Shown: positions 1 to 8,216 of the stretch, piece after piece
How positions within the stretch are numbered: the first letter of the stretch is position 1
How the letters are laid out: each line of letters starts with the position of its first letter
Source of the DNA: an uncultured Eubacteriales bacterium
GTDB taxonomy: Bacteria > Bacillota > Clostridia > Oscillospirales > Acutalibacteraceae
Reading direction: 5' to 3'
Length of the DNA stretch: 64,000 bases
NCBI GenBank assembly: GCA_934630515.1
Contig: CAKTVV010000016.1
Coordinates: 1-64,000 of the forward strand
The notes under the pieces: generated by a model
What the model was told of the DNA's origin: nothing
The model's database searches: none
What the model saw: the letters and a program-made list of their open reading frames with translations, nothing else
Position numbers and translations under genes: made by a program

Positions 1-279
1 CGGCAGACTTCTGATATTTCCGCGGTGCTTACCCGGCTGAACGCTGAACGCGCAGAACTGGCAAACGGTGTGGACAATGAGCATCCCGCACTGGTAGCCT
101 TTATGAAGTATCAAAACATTGAAGCCCTCAATCGGGAAATCTTGGTTGAGCTTGTGGACTATATCAAGGTCTATGAAAACGGCAATATCAGCGTGAAATT
201 CAAATTTGCTGACGAGCTTCACAAGATTGCAGAGTACATTGAAATCAACACTACGGAAGATACCGCAGTAGCGGGCTAA
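1..279 (+). CDS. Large serine recombinase, C-terminal fragment (cut by window edge)
   Basis: The reading frame is open from base 1 to the TAA at 277-279, so the visible 92 residues are the C-terminus of a longer protein. The pattern around NIEALNREILVELVDYIKVY, followed by a basic/aromatic strand and an acidic tail, resembles the DUF4368-type C-terminal region of TndX/Tn4451-like large serine recombinases, where 'L-x-x-E-I-L-x-x-L-V/I-D-x-I-x-V' is typical. The catalytic N-terminal domain lies outside the window. Such recombinases usually sit at the end of the element they mobilise. The codons are more AT-rich than in galU and later genes, which fits acquired DNA. Family assignment is from a short stretch and is moderately sure. 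Confidence 0.65.
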   Translation, partial: RQTSDISAVLTRLNAERAELANGVDNEHPALVAFMKYQNIEALNREILVELVDYIKVYENGNISVKFKFADELHKIAEYIEINTTEDTAVAG

Positions 280-491
280 CCCCCGCTACAAACCCCTTTG
301 ACAGTGTGTTTTCCTAATAGGCGCTAATCATATGATATTTGCAATTCCATGTCGTATGTGCTAAACTCTTATTGTCGTTCATTTCTTGAATGGCCTCCTT
401 TTGATGGTTTCTTGCAGTTGCCAGACCGCAGATTTATTCTACATCAAAAGGAGTTCTTTTGCTATTCTCATAGGTAATAACCTTTTCCGAA
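280..491. other. AT-rich intergenic junction, candidate attachment-site region
   Basis: About 210 bases lie between the recombinase stop and the first terminator hairpin, with no convincing gene. The stretch is visibly more AT-rich than the housekeeping DNA that starts at galU. It contains a 12-bp inverted repeat (395-406 and 442-453). In TndX/Tn4451-type elements the attachment site lies close to the recombinase gene end, so an att boundary somewhere here is a reasonable inference, but no core repeat can be defined from one end alone. Confidence 0.35.
395..453. repeat. 12-bp perfect inverted repeat with 35-base loop
   Basis: CTCCTTTTGATG at 395-406 is matched by CATCAAAAGGAG at 442-453. It lies in the AT-rich stretch after the serine recombinase. 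It could be a recombinase binding site, an RNA hairpin, or chance. No T-run follows it, so it is not a typical terminator. Confidence 0.5.
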
Positions 492-518
492 CCCCCGGCA
501 CAGCCGGGGGTTTTCTTT
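492..518 (+). terminator. Rho-independent terminator
   Basis: CCCCCGGC and GCCGGGGG pair across a three-base loop and are followed by TTTTCTTT. The orientation suits the rightward recombinase unit. Confidence 0.8.
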
Positions 519-522
519 AACA

Positions 523-565
523 AAAATCCTCCGGGAAGTCTGAAAACAACTTCCCGGAGGATTTT
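523..565 (-). terminator. Bidirectional terminator downstream of galU
   Basis: A 17-base arm at 523-539 pairs perfectly with 549-565 around a nine-base loop. Read leftward, the hairpin is followed by a T-rich run, so it probably ends the galU transcript. The flanking A and T runs would also allow termination rightward. A second palindrome, CTGTAAAGCG/CGCTTTACAG at 571-594, overlaps the galU stop codon. Confidence 0.8.
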
Positions 566-588
566 CTGTTCTGTAAAGCGCTGTCGCT

Positions 589-1461
589 TTACAGAGATTT
601 TACCAGTTCTTTTAGATAAGCAGCGAAATCCTCCCGCAGATCGGAGCGGCGTAAAGCCACCTCGCAGTTAGCCTGCAGAATTCCCAGCTTATTCCCCATG
701 TCGTAGCGCTTGCCGACAAAATCCACCGCCATCATGCTTCCGTTTTTCGCCTGCACGCACATAGCATCGGTCAGCTGGATCTCGCCTCCGGCACCGGGTT
801 TGGTGCTTTCCAGAATATCAAAAATATCCGGCGTCAGTACACAGCGCCCCAAAATGGAATACAGGGACAGTACCTTGTCGGGTGTGGGCTTTTCCACCAT
901 GTCAAATACATCGAACACGTTATCCCGCACCGGTGTGACCCCCAGAGAGCAGTACCGCAGCACCTGCTCCGGCGTGACCTGCTTGACGCCCACGACGGAT
1001 TTCCCGTATTCCTCATAGACTCGGCATAACTGACCGCAAACCGGATCATCTCCGATAATGACGTCATCCCCGTACAGCACGGCAAAGGGCTCGTCTCCGA
1101 TAAAGGCCCGTGCGCAGCTGACGGCATGACCCAGCCCCTTGGTCTCCCGCTGGCGAACGAAGTGGATATTCGCCAGATGGGACAAGCGCTGCACCTGCTC
1201 CAGCATGTCCGTTTTTCCACTTGCCGCCAACCGCTCCTCCAGCTCGATGCTGTGGTCAAAGTGATCCTCGATAATCTCCTTGCCCCGGTTGGTGATGATC
1301 AGAATGTCCTCGATCCCTGCCTGCACCGCTTCCTCGACGATATATTGGATCGCAGGGGTATCGACGATGGGCAGCATTTCCTTGGGCATGGATTTGGATG
1401 CCGGCAGCACCCGAGTGCCTAAACCGGCTGCCGGAATTACGGCCTTCCGAACCTTTTTCAT
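589..1461 (-). CDS. galU: UTP--glucose-1-phosphate uridylyltransferase
   Basis: A 290-residue cytoplasmic enzyme that makes UDP-glucose from UTP and glucose-1-phosphate for cell-envelope glycans. The N-terminus carries the nucleotidyltransferase signature PAAGLGTRVLPASKSMPKEM, with the downstream GLGHAV and YGDDV segments typical of GalU. The start at 1461 is chosen because GAGGAGG lies five bases upstream; the frame stays open for eight more codons but without a better ribosome site. It follows the zinc-ribbon gene by 20 bases and is probably cotranscribed from the promoter at 2476-2504. A strong hairpin ends the unit. Length matches the family, and all expected motifs are present. Confidence 0.95.
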   Translation of the reverse strand: MKKVRKAVIPAAGLGTRVLPASKSMPKEMLPIVDTPAIQYIVEEAVQAGIEDILIITNRGKEIIEDHFDHSIELEERLAASGKTDMLEQVQRLSHLANIHFVRQRETKGLGHAVSCARAFIGDEPFAVLYGDDVIIGDDPVCGQLCRVYEEYGKSVVGVKQVTPEQVLRYCSLGVTPVRDNVFDVFDMVEKPTPDKVLSLYSILGRCVLTPDIFDILESTKPGAGGEIQLTDAMCVQAKNGSMMAVDFVGKRYDMGNKLGILQANCEVALRRSDLREDFAAYLKELVKSL

Positions 1462-1481
1462 GTTATCCTCCTCAATGTTGA

Positions 1482-2447
1482 TCACATGAGCAGCTGCAAT
1501 AGCATGCTCAAAACATTAACGCCGATATAGCCGATTACCAGAATGCTGAACGAGGTGCCGCCGGCTGTAGCCAACTCGGCAGCGGTCACATCCGGAATCT
1601 GCTCTCGCTTGCGGTCTATCAGGGCGCTGGCATGCTGATAATACAGTCGATTTCCCAATCCGCCCAGCGCAAAGCGTATGACGTAAACCAGAACTGTCAG
1701 CAGCAGCAGCGCTATATAATAGTATAACTCCTGCTTACTCTGAAAATCCCGGGACAGAAAGCGTCCCAGCGCCGACACATCGGTCAGCTTCAGCTGAACC
1801 ATGATCAAATTCAGCACACAGCTCTGCAGCAGCTGGAGCAGCAGCAGCAGACCGCCGGACAAATACATTTTCCGATACAGCATCCAGTAAGGCCCCAGAA
1901 GAAACGCCGACCAGTTCCAGCCGCCGGAGCTGCCGGAGGCGATCCGCCGAAAGCGGGGCAAATAATACTCCTGCCGAGAGCCGACCACCGCCGCCAGATC
2001 CGAGGCCTTTTGCGTACCGATCGTTTCATTGGGATCATAATTCGTAGCATCGGCATAGGCGCTGCGGAAAGGCATATACTCACAGCAGGGCGGCTGCTGC
2101 GGTTCTGCTGCGTCCTGCGGACGGCTGTTCCAGTCCGCTTCGCCCAGCGGATAGCCGCACCGGCAGCAAAACTCCGCAAATTCCGGGTTTTCTTCGTGAC
2201 AACGGGGGCAGATCTGCCCAGCGTCGCTCTCAGGCGTATCGGACGTATCGTCGTTTTCACCGGAGCCCTCTGTATCCCGGCTCCATTGCGCAGCGGTTCC
2301 ATGCAGATGCGCCAGATGGCAATGCCCCTCCTGTTGCCAGCAGGCACGGTGATGGGGCAGGCCGCAGACCGGACACACGACCACATCGTCCTCCGACTTA
2401 AAAGGCTGTCCGCAGACCGGACAGCGCATATTTTCGTAGAAATACAT
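1482..2447 (-). CDS. RING/zinc-ribbon protein with DUF2628-like membrane domain
   Basis: A 321-residue protein of unknown role. The N-terminus has a RING-like pair CPVCGQPF and CPVCGLPHHRACW. A zinc ribbon follows (CPRCHEEN ... CCRCGYPL), then a low-complexity linker. The C-terminal half has WNWSAFLLGPYWMLYRKMY, typical of DUF2628-like proteins, and about three hydrophobic segments. The start at 2447 is chosen over the ATG at 2468: AAGGAG lies nine bases before 2447, while the predicted transcript start (about 2469) would make 2468 leaderless. It is the first gene of a two-gene unit with galU. The metal-binding cysteines suggest a cytoplasmic sensing or scaffolding head on a membrane anchor; this is inference. 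Confidence 0.75.
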   Translation of the reverse strand: MYFYENMRCPVCGQPFKSEDDVVVCPVCGLPHHRACWQQEGHCHLAHLHGTAAQWSRDTEGSGENDDTSDTPESDAGQICPRCHEENPEFAEFCCRCGYPLGEADWNSRPQDAAEPQQPPCCEYMPFRSAYADATNYDPNETIGTQKASDLAAVVGSRQEYYLPRFRRIASGSSGGWNWSAFLLGPYWMLYRKMYLSGGLLLLLQLLQSCVLNLIMVQLKLTDVSALGRFLSRDFQSKQELYYYIALLLLTVLVYVIRFALGGLGNRLYYQHASALIDRKREQIPDVTAAELATAGGTSFSILVIGYIGVNVLSMLLQLLM

Positions 2448-2475
2448 GGCGTTCATCTCCTTGCTCATTGGAGTT

Positions 2476-2504
2476 ATTATAGCGCCTGTAAAAACAATTC
2501 ACAA
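2476..2504 (-). promoter_or_regulatory. Sigma-A-type promoter for zinc-ribbon gene and galU
   Basis: Read leftward, TTGTGA (2499-2504) and TATAAT (2476-2481) are 17 bases apart. The predicted transcript starts near 2469, which supports the downstream start codon at 2447. Confidence 0.7.
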
Positions 2505-2572
2505 GGAAAGACACCGGAAATTTATAAAAATTTAATATTTTCCGGGAAAAAGTATGCGGCTGCAGGTTTTTC

Positions 2573-2601
2573 TTGCTATTTGTCGGGAGTATATGTATAA
2601 T
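2573..2601 (+). promoter_or_regulatory. Sigma-A-type promoter for murD operon
   Basis: TTGCTA (2573-2578) and TATAAT (2596-2601) are 17 bases apart. Transcription would begin near 2608, only about five bases before the ATG at 2613. This bears on the murD start choice. Confidence 0.75.
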
Positions 2602-2639
2602 ATAAGGATGGAATGTCACATATAGGAGTGAATCGTATT

Positions 2640-4013
2640 TTGGATAAGATCGAGTCTTTTTTTCACGATGCAGACGGCAAAACAGTGACCATTTGCGGGA
2701 TCGGTCACAATAACCTGCCGGTCATTCACCAGTTTTTGCAGGCAGGCGCTCATGTGATCGCCTGCGACCGCCGTACCGAAGCGCAGCTGGGGGAGACAGC
2801 ACAGGAGCTGAAAGCAGCCGGAGCGCAGCTGTCGCTGGGGGACGGATATCTGGATCGGCTGGACGGGCAGCTGATCCTGCGTACTCCGGGAATGAAGCCG
2901 TATCTGCCGGCATTGGAGCAGGCACGAGCAGCCGGCAAGACGGTCACCTCCGAGATGGAGATCTTCTTTGATCTCTGCCGGGCGCCCATCTATGCCGTTA
3001 CCGGCTCCGACGGTAAGACTACCACCACCACCATTATCGCCGGTCTGCTGGATGCGGCCGGTGTCAAGACCTTCGTGGGGGGCAATATTGGGCGGGCGCT
3101 TCTCCCATATGTGGCAGAGATCACCCCGGACAATGCGGCAGTGGTAGAGCTGTCCAGCTTTCAGCTGACCGGTATGCACCAGTCGCCCGCCGTGGCGGTC
3201 GTCACCAATGTAGCGCCGAATCACCTGGACTGGCATACGGATATGCAGGAATACATCGATGCAAAGAAAAATCTGGTGCTGTACCAAAAGCCCGGCGACC
3301 GGGCGGTGCTGAATGCCGATAATGCCATTACAGCCGGCTTTGCACCGGATTGTCCCGGCGAGGTCTGGTTCTTCTCCCGAAAACAGCGGGTCGAGCGTGG
3401 CTGCTGGCTGAACGGGCAGCGACAGATCGTCGTGAGCGCCGACGGTACCGACACCGTGGTGATGGATGCGGACGATATCCGCATCCCCGGCGAGCATAAT
3501 ATCGAAAACTACATGGCTGCGATCGCAGCCGTATGGGGACAGGTCCCGGTAACGGCGATTGTGCAGTTTGCCCGGGCGTTCGGCGGCGTAGAGCATCGCC
3601 GCGAATTGGTTCGGGAGCGTAACGGCGTGCGCTGGTACAACGATTCTATCGGCAGCAGTCCTTCCCGCACGATCGCAGGTCTGCAAACGTTTCGGCAAAA
3701 GGTCATCCTGATCGCCGGCGGCTATGACAAGCACATTCCCTATACACCCTTGGGACCGGTGGCAGCTGAAAAGGTGCAGGCTGCCGTATTGCTGGGCGCC
3801 ACGGCGGATGCGATCGAGAGCGCCATTCGTGCCTGCTCCGATCTGCCCATCTTCCGGGTGCGGGATATGGCGGAGGCGGTCGAGACCGCCGACCGGCTGG
3901 CAAAAAACGGCGACATCGTGTTTATGTCTCCCGCCAGTGCCAGCTTTGATATGTATAAAAACTTTGAGGAGCGGGGACAACATTTTAAGTCACTGGTATG
4001 TGCATTACCGTAA
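2640..4013 (+). CDS. murD: UDP-N-acetylmuramoylalanine--D-glutamate ligase
   Basis: A cytoplasmic Mur ligase that adds D-glutamate to UDP-MurNAc-L-Ala in peptidoglycan synthesis. The Rossmann-like N-terminus has CGIGHNNLPVI. The ATP-binding P-loop is TGSDGKTTTT, followed by GGNIGRAL, ELSSFQL and NHLDWH. The C-terminal domain has the NDSIGSSPSRT and GGYDKHIPY segments of MurD. The TTG at 2640 gives the usual N-terminal length and has AGGAG upstream (spacing 11). The ATG at 2613 is an alternative, but it sits almost at the predicted transcript start. murD heads a tightly packed rightward unit with two peptidases and a GNAT, away from the usual dcw cluster. Confidence 0.93.
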   Translation: MDKIESFFHDADGKTVTICGIGHNNLPVIHQFLQAGAHVIACDRRTEAQLGETAQELKAAGAQLSLGDGYLDRLDGQLILRTPGMKPYLPALEQARAAGKTVTSEMEIFFDLCRAPIYAVTGSDGKTTTTTIIAGLLDAAGVKTFVGGNIGRALLPYVAEITPDNAAVVELSSFQLTGMHQSPAVAVVTNVAPNHLDWHTDMQEYIDAKKNLVLYQKPGDRAVLNADNAITAGFAPDCPGEVWFFSRKQRVERGCWLNGQRQIVVSADGTDTVVMDADDIRIPGEHNIENYMAAIAAVWGQVPVTAIVQFARAFGGVEHRRELVRERNGVRWYNDSIGSSPSRTIAGLQTFRQKVILIAGGYDKHIPYTPLGPVAAEKVQAAVLLGATADAIESAIRACSDLPIFRVRDMAEAVETADRLAKNGDIVFMSPASASFDMYKNFEERGQHFKSLVCALP

Positions 4014-4024
4014 GGAGTGAGAAA

Positions 4025-5044
4025 ATGGAAACGATTCGACGGGAGCTGGAGCAATTATGCCGCACACCGGGAGCGGCGGGGCAGCCGGAAATATCCCGGT
4101 TGGCGGTCGAGCTGCTGCGTCCGCTGACGGATACAGTGAAAACCGATGCCATGGGCAATGTGCTGGCGGTTCGCCACGGCACGGATGCTGCAGCGGGAAC
4201 CGTGCTGCTGCAGGCTCATATGGACGAGATTGGCTTTCTGGTGACGGATGTGGATGATCAGGGCTTTGTCCATGTGGCGGCTGCAGGCAGCCCCGACGAG
4301 CGGGTGCTGGCGGCGCAGGATGTGGTGGTGTACGGCAAGGAGCCGTATACCGGTATATTCTGCTCGGTACCGCCGCATCTGCTTCAGAAGGACAGCGGCT
4401 TACCGGAGCTGTCCGATCGTGGGATCGATTTGGGAATGAGCGCAGAAACAGCGAGGGCTTGCGTTCACCCCGGCGACCGGGTCGGGTTTGCCCCCCAGTT
4501 TTATACACTGCGGGACACAATCGTATCCGGAAAGGCGCTGGATGACCGGGCCGGCATGGCAGCGGTGCTGCATGCGCTGCGGATATTGAAAGCTCCGGCG
4601 GCTACTGTAGCGATCGCATTCTGCGTGCAGGAGGAAGTGGGACGGCGTGGCGCCGGTGTGGCGGCACGTCAGCTGAAGCCGGATGTGGCGCTGGCCACCG
4701 ACGTCAGCTTTGCGCTGACCCCGGATGCCAATCGCCGTCAGTGCGGAATTATGGGGGCTGGAGCGATGATCGGAATTTCGCCGCTGCTGGATCGGCGGGT
4801 ATCGGAAGCTCTCCGGCAGCTGGCGGAGGAACGGCGCATCACGCATCAGTTTGAGGTGATGGGCTCCTCCACCGGTACCGATGCGGATATGATCTCTAAG
4901 GAAAACAGTGGTATTCCCACCGGCTTGTTGTCTATTCCGCTACGGTATATGCATACGCCGGTGGAAGCTGTGGATCTGCGGGACATTGCGCAAGTCGGCG
5001 CATTGATGGCAGCATATATAACGGAGAAGGGGGGAAGACTGTGA
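4025..5044 (+). CDS. M42 family metallo-aminopeptidase (first of tandem pair)
   Basis: A 339-residue cytosolic dinuclear metal aminopeptidase of the M42 (glutamyl aminopeptidase/endoglucanase-like) family, expected to trim N-terminal residues from peptides. Metal and catalytic motifs are visible: QAHMDEIGF, ALDDRAG, VQEEVGRRGA, LATDVSF and RYMHTPVE. The start at 4025 has AAGGAG seven bases upstream and directly follows the murD stop. Its 3' end overlaps the next peptidase start by four bases (GTGA), which indicates translational coupling. Substrate preference cannot be told from sequence. Confidence 0.9.
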   Translation: METIRRELEQLCRTPGAAGQPEISRLAVELLRPLTDTVKTDAMGNVLAVRHGTDAAAGTVLLQAHMDEIGFLVTDVDDQGFVHVAAAGSPDERVLAAQDVVVYGKEPYTGIFCSVPPHLLQKDSGLPELSDRGIDLGMSAETARACVHPGDRVGFAPQFYTLRDTIVSGKALDDRAGMAAVLHALRILKAPAATVAIAFCVQEEVGRRGAGVAARQLKPDVALATDVSFALTPDANRRQCGIMGAGAMIGISPLLDRRVSEALRQLAEERRITHQFEVMGSSTGTDADMISKENSGIPTGLLSIPLRYMHTPVEAVDLRDIAQVGALMAAYITEKGGRL

Positions 5045-6063
5045 AACGGGAGCTATTACAGGAGCTATGCGCTCTGGACGGTATATCCGGCCGGGAGGAT
5101 GCCGTGCGTGCCTATATACTGGCACAGCTGGAGCAAAGCCCCGCCCCCAAGGAGATAACCGTGGATCCGATGGGAAATGTGCTGGTACACCTCATCGGTC
5201 AGCAGCCGGGCACCCATCGGCTTCAGCTGGATGCTCACATGGATGAAGTGGGGTTTCTGGTGACCCACATCGGCACGGATGGCTTTTTGACCTTTACCAC
5301 CGTGGGCGGCGTGGACAAGCAGGTGCTGTACGGTCACCGGGTGCGGATCGGTGGACAGCCGGGTGTCATCGGCGGCAAAGCAATCCATCAATGTACAGGC
5401 GAGGAACGCACGTCGCTCCCGGATAACGAAGCAATGGTCATTGACATCGGCGCAACGGACGGAGAGACTGCGGCAGAAGTGGTGCGCATCGGTGACGGCG
5501 GAACCTTTCAGCAGGAATGGGTGGAGCTTTCCGGAGGGCGCTTCAAAAGCAAGGCGGTGGATGACCGGGTTGGGTGCGCTTTGCTGCTGACGTTGGCTGA
5601 AAGCCAGCCCTCCTATGATCTGTGGCTATCCTTTTCCGTGCAGGAGGAGGTTGGCTTGCGGGGCGCCGGCGTGGCGGCAGAGCAAATCCGTCCGGATATA
5701 GCCATTGCACTGGATGCCACAACGGCTGCTGATATTGCCGGAAGCCGACCGGATAACGTCGTTTGCTGCGTCGGCGGCGGGGGAGTCGTATCCTTTGCCG
5801 ACCGGGCAACCCTATATGACCGGGAGCTTTACAAACAAATACGGGATCTGGCAGCGGAGCATGGGATACTGACCCAGACAAAGACCCGTATCGCCGGCGG
5901 CAACAACGCCGGAAGTATTCAGCGCAGTGGCCATGGGGTGCGCATGGCAGCGCTGTCGCTGCCATGCCGGTATATCCACTCACCAGCCTGCACCGGCGAT
6001 TGGGCGGACGTACAGGCGATGGAGGATCTGCTGCGTCTGCTGATCGAGGTGCTGCCCGCATGA
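5041..6063 (+). CDS. M42 family metallo-aminopeptidase (second of tandem pair)
   Basis: A 340-residue paralogue of the upstream peptidase with the same ligand set: LDAHMDEVGF, AVDDRVG, VQEEVGLRGA, IALDATT and RYIHSPA. It starts with GTG overlapping the previous stop and ends in an ATGA overlap with the acetyltransferase, so all three are probably translated from one message. The two peptidases differ clearly between the conserved blocks, so this is an old duplication. M42 enzymes form tetrahedral multimers, and a mixed complex is possible but not shown. Role: cytosolic peptide turnover. Confidence 0.9.
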   Translation: MKRELLQELCALDGISGREDAVRAYILAQLEQSPAPKEITVDPMGNVLVHLIGQQPGTHRLQLDAHMDEVGFLVTHIGTDGFLTFTTVGGVDKQVLYGHRVRIGGQPGVIGGKAIHQCTGEERTSLPDNEAMVIDIGATDGETAAEVVRIGDGGTFQQEWVELSGGRFKSKAVDDRVGCALLLTLAESQPSYDLWLSFSVQEEVGLRGAGVAAEQIRPDIAIALDATTAADIAGSRPDNVVCCVGGGGVVSFADRATLYDRELYKQIRDLAAEHGILTQTKTRIAGGNNAGSIQRSGHGVRMAALSLPCRYIHSPACTGDWADVQAMEDLLRLLIEVLPA

Positions 6064-6794
6064 TCCGCCGTATTCCGGGCGCCGCACTGCCTCCGGAACG
6101 TGATACCGAGTGCTCCGCCCGGATTCACGGACTGCAGTACGCCTATGGCGAAACGGATCTGGTGCAGTTTTATTCCGATGAACGCAGCTCATGTCTGGCG
6201 TTGCTGGATGGCGTGGCTTTTTGGGATACACCCGGCGATACAACAGAGGAATGGCGGTCATTTCTCCGCCTGCTTCCGGGGCTTTCCGTGCTGCGTACCG
6301 ATCGTGTAACAGGCAAACAGCTGTCTGTCGGCTCGAAGCTGCCCTGCAGCACCGGTAAGCTCATGCGCTTTACGGGGCAAACACCGTCCAAAGGGAATGC
6401 GGAAACCTCCTGCCGATTGCCGGAATTATACTCACTGCTGCAAAGCAGCTTTCCGACATTACCGCCCCTTGACAGCTGGTATGTGGACGTGTCCCACCGG
6501 GTGCGTCATGGCTTCTGTCATCTGTCCGTGATCGATCGGGAGGATATTCCGGTCAGTGCAGCGATGACTGTAGCGGAAACACAGCAGGCGGCGGTGATCG
6601 GTGCCGTTGTGACGGCGCCGGATCACCGGGGACAGGGGTTAGCCACCCAGTGTGTGACCGACCTGCTGGCACAGCTGGCGGATAAGCGCTCGATCTGGAT
6701 CGCTCCGATCGACGCAGCTGCCGAGCGTCTGTACGCCCGTTTGGGATTTACGGTACAGGATAGCAGTGGGTGGGCGGAGCTTATCTACCAATGA
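6060..6794 (+). CDS. GNAT family N-acetyltransferase
   Basis: A 244-residue protein. Only the C-terminal half is recognisable. It carries the acetyl-CoA-binding GNAT motif A, VVTAPDHRGQGLATQ (about residues 180-194), and the terminal AAERLYARLGF segment that usually ends the fold. The N-terminal 110 residues match nothing I recognise and may form a second, degenerate GNAT lobe. The ATG at 6060 overlaps the peptidase stop (ATGA), which fixes the start. Linkage to two aminopeptidases hints at an amino-acid or peptide substrate, but this is inference. Confidence 0.8.
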   Translation: MIRRIPGAALPPERDTECSARIHGLQYAYGETDLVQFYSDERSSCLALLDGVAFWDTPGDTTEEWRSFLRLLPGLSVLRTDRVTGKQLSVGSKLPCSTGKLMRFTGQTPSKGNAETSCRLPELYSLLQSSFPTLPPLDSWYVDVSHRVRHGFCHLSVIDREDIPVSAAMTVAETQQAAVIGAVVTAPDHRGQGLATQCVTDLLAQLADKRSIWIAPIDAAAERLYARLGFTVQDSSGWAELIYQ

Positions 6795-6826
6795 AGATTA
6801 TTACAACTATAGGAGCTATATAGAAC

Positions 6827-8104
6827 ATGGATATGACATTTTTTCAAGTGGATCCCCGGTTGGCTTCCATTGCCGACCATGTGGATGCGGATACAAAGGA
6901 CGTATTTGCCCGCATCGAAGAGATCTCTACATACAATCAGCAAAAGGTCTTGTCAGCTTATATCCGTCACCGGGTCAGTGAAAGCCATTTTGTTCCGACC
7001 ACCGGCTATGGCTGCGGTGACCGGGGGCGGGATGCGCTGGACGAGATCCTGGCAGATATTATGGGGGCGGAGGACGCCCTGATCCGGCATAGTATCGTCT
7101 CCGGCACCCATGCCATCGGGATAGCCCTCTTTGCCATGCTGCGCCCCGGCGATACGCTGCTGGCTGCTACCGGCGCCCCCTACGATACACTGGAGCAGGT
7201 GATCGGCCAAAAGGTTCCGTGTCCCGGATCACTGGCTGAATATGGAGTGAACTACCGGGAGGTTCCCTTGAATGAGCAAAATGCCCCGGATCTGCCGGGG
7301 ATTCAGGCGGCACTGCGGGAGGATCCGACCATTAAGCTGGTGCATATTCAGCGTTCCCGCGGCTATAATATCCGCCCGTCGCTGACGATTGAAGGGATTC
7401 GCCGCATTGTCGAGACGGTGCGTCAGGTGCGACCGGATGTAACGATTTTTGCCGATAATTGCTACGGTGAGTTCACCGAAAAGCTGGAGCCGACACAGGT
7501 AGGAGTCGATCTGATCGCCGGCTCGCTGATCAAAAATCCCGGCGGCGGGATTGCCCCCAACGGCGGCTATCTGTGCGGTACGGCTGCCTGTATCGAGCAG
7601 TGTGCTTACCGTATGACCACCCCCGGATTGGGACGGGAGGTCGGTGCTTCTCTCGGACATACCCGCAGCCTGTATATGGGGCTGTTCCACGCCCCGCATG
7701 TGGTAGGGGAGGCGATGAAAACTGCCGTGTTCGCTTCCGGTCTGTTCCGGGCGCTGGGATACACGGTCAGTCCCGAACCGGAGGAATACCGTGGCGATAT
7801 TATCCAGACGATCCAGCTGCGTGACGAGCCGTCGCTGATCGCATTTTGCCGTGGTATGCAGAAAGGCGCACCGGTGGACTCCTTTGTGGTACCGGAGCCG
7901 TCCGAGCAGCCTGGATACACCAGTAAGGTGATCATGGCTGCCGGAGCATTTACCAACGGTTCGTCCATTGAACTGTCGGCAGATGCACCGCTGCGCGAGC
8001 CGTATGCTGCGTATATGCAAGGCGGACTGAACTATGCCAGCGGACGCATTGGCGTATTGCTGGCGGCTCAGTCCATGCTGGAGGACGGCTGCCTGAAATT
8101 GTGA
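6827..8104 (+). CDS. Methionine gamma-lyase family PLP enzyme
   Basis: A 425-residue fold-type I PLP enzyme of the Met_gamma_lyase family (older annotations: aluminium resistance protein). HFVPTTGYGCGDRGR and SGTHAIGIALFAMLRPGD are characteristic. D210 in ADNCYGEF should bind the cofactor ring nitrogen, and K236 in GSLIKNPGGG should form the Schiff base. AGGAG lies 11 bases before the ATG at 6827, 32 bases after the GNAT gene, so it may belong to the same unit. The true reaction of this family branch is not settled; sulfur amino acid metabolism is the usual guess. Confidence 0.85.
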   Translation: MDMTFFQVDPRLASIADHVDADTKDVFARIEEISTYNQQKVLSAYIRHRVSESHFVPTTGYGCGDRGRDALDEILADIMGAEDALIRHSIVSGTHAIGIALFAMLRPGDTLLAATGAPYDTLEQVIGQKVPCPGSLAEYGVNYREVPLNEQNAPDLPGIQAALREDPTIKLVHIQRSRGYNIRPSLTIEGIRRIVETVRQVRPDVTIFADNCYGEFTEKLEPTQVGVDLIAGSLIKNPGGGIAPNGGYLCGTAACIEQCAYRMTTPGLGREVGASLGHTRSLYMGLFHAPHVVGEAMKTAVFASGLFRALGYTVSPEPEEYRGDIIQTIQLRDEPSLIAFCRGMQKGAPVDSFVVPEPSEQPGYTSKVIMAAGAFTNGSSIELSADAPLREPYAAYMQGGLNYASGRIGVLLAAQSMLEDGCLKL

Positions 8105-8186
8105 TACAATGGGCGAGAGACGTCGCAGAACAGTCGGGTACATCTACGTGGGGATAAGATAGCAAGCACTCCGATTCTCTTGCCAA

Positions 8187-8216
8187 AACTATACTAAATA
8201 AAAATTTAGTATAGTT
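8187..8216. repeat. 30-bp palindrome upstream of tyrosine recombinase (dif/lox-like)
   Basis: AACTATACTAAAT (8187-8199) and ATTTAGTATAGTT (8204-8216) are perfect 13-base inverted arms around AAAA. Read as 11-base arms, the centre is 8 bases and is flanked by TAA and TTA, the geometry of tyrosine-recombinase core sites. It ends 18 bases before the recombinase ATG at 8235 and is strikingly AT-rich in a GC-rich neighbourhood. It may be the enzyme's recombination site, an operator, or both. Confidence 0.55.

Noticed and set aside
2616..3983. 455-codon open frame on the - strand opposite murD
   Set aside because: Antisense shadow of murD with a composition-driven His/Arg-rich sequence and no domain.
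7229..8143. 304-codon - strand open frame
   Set aside because: Opposite the PLP enzyme gene, whose catalytic residues are all visible.
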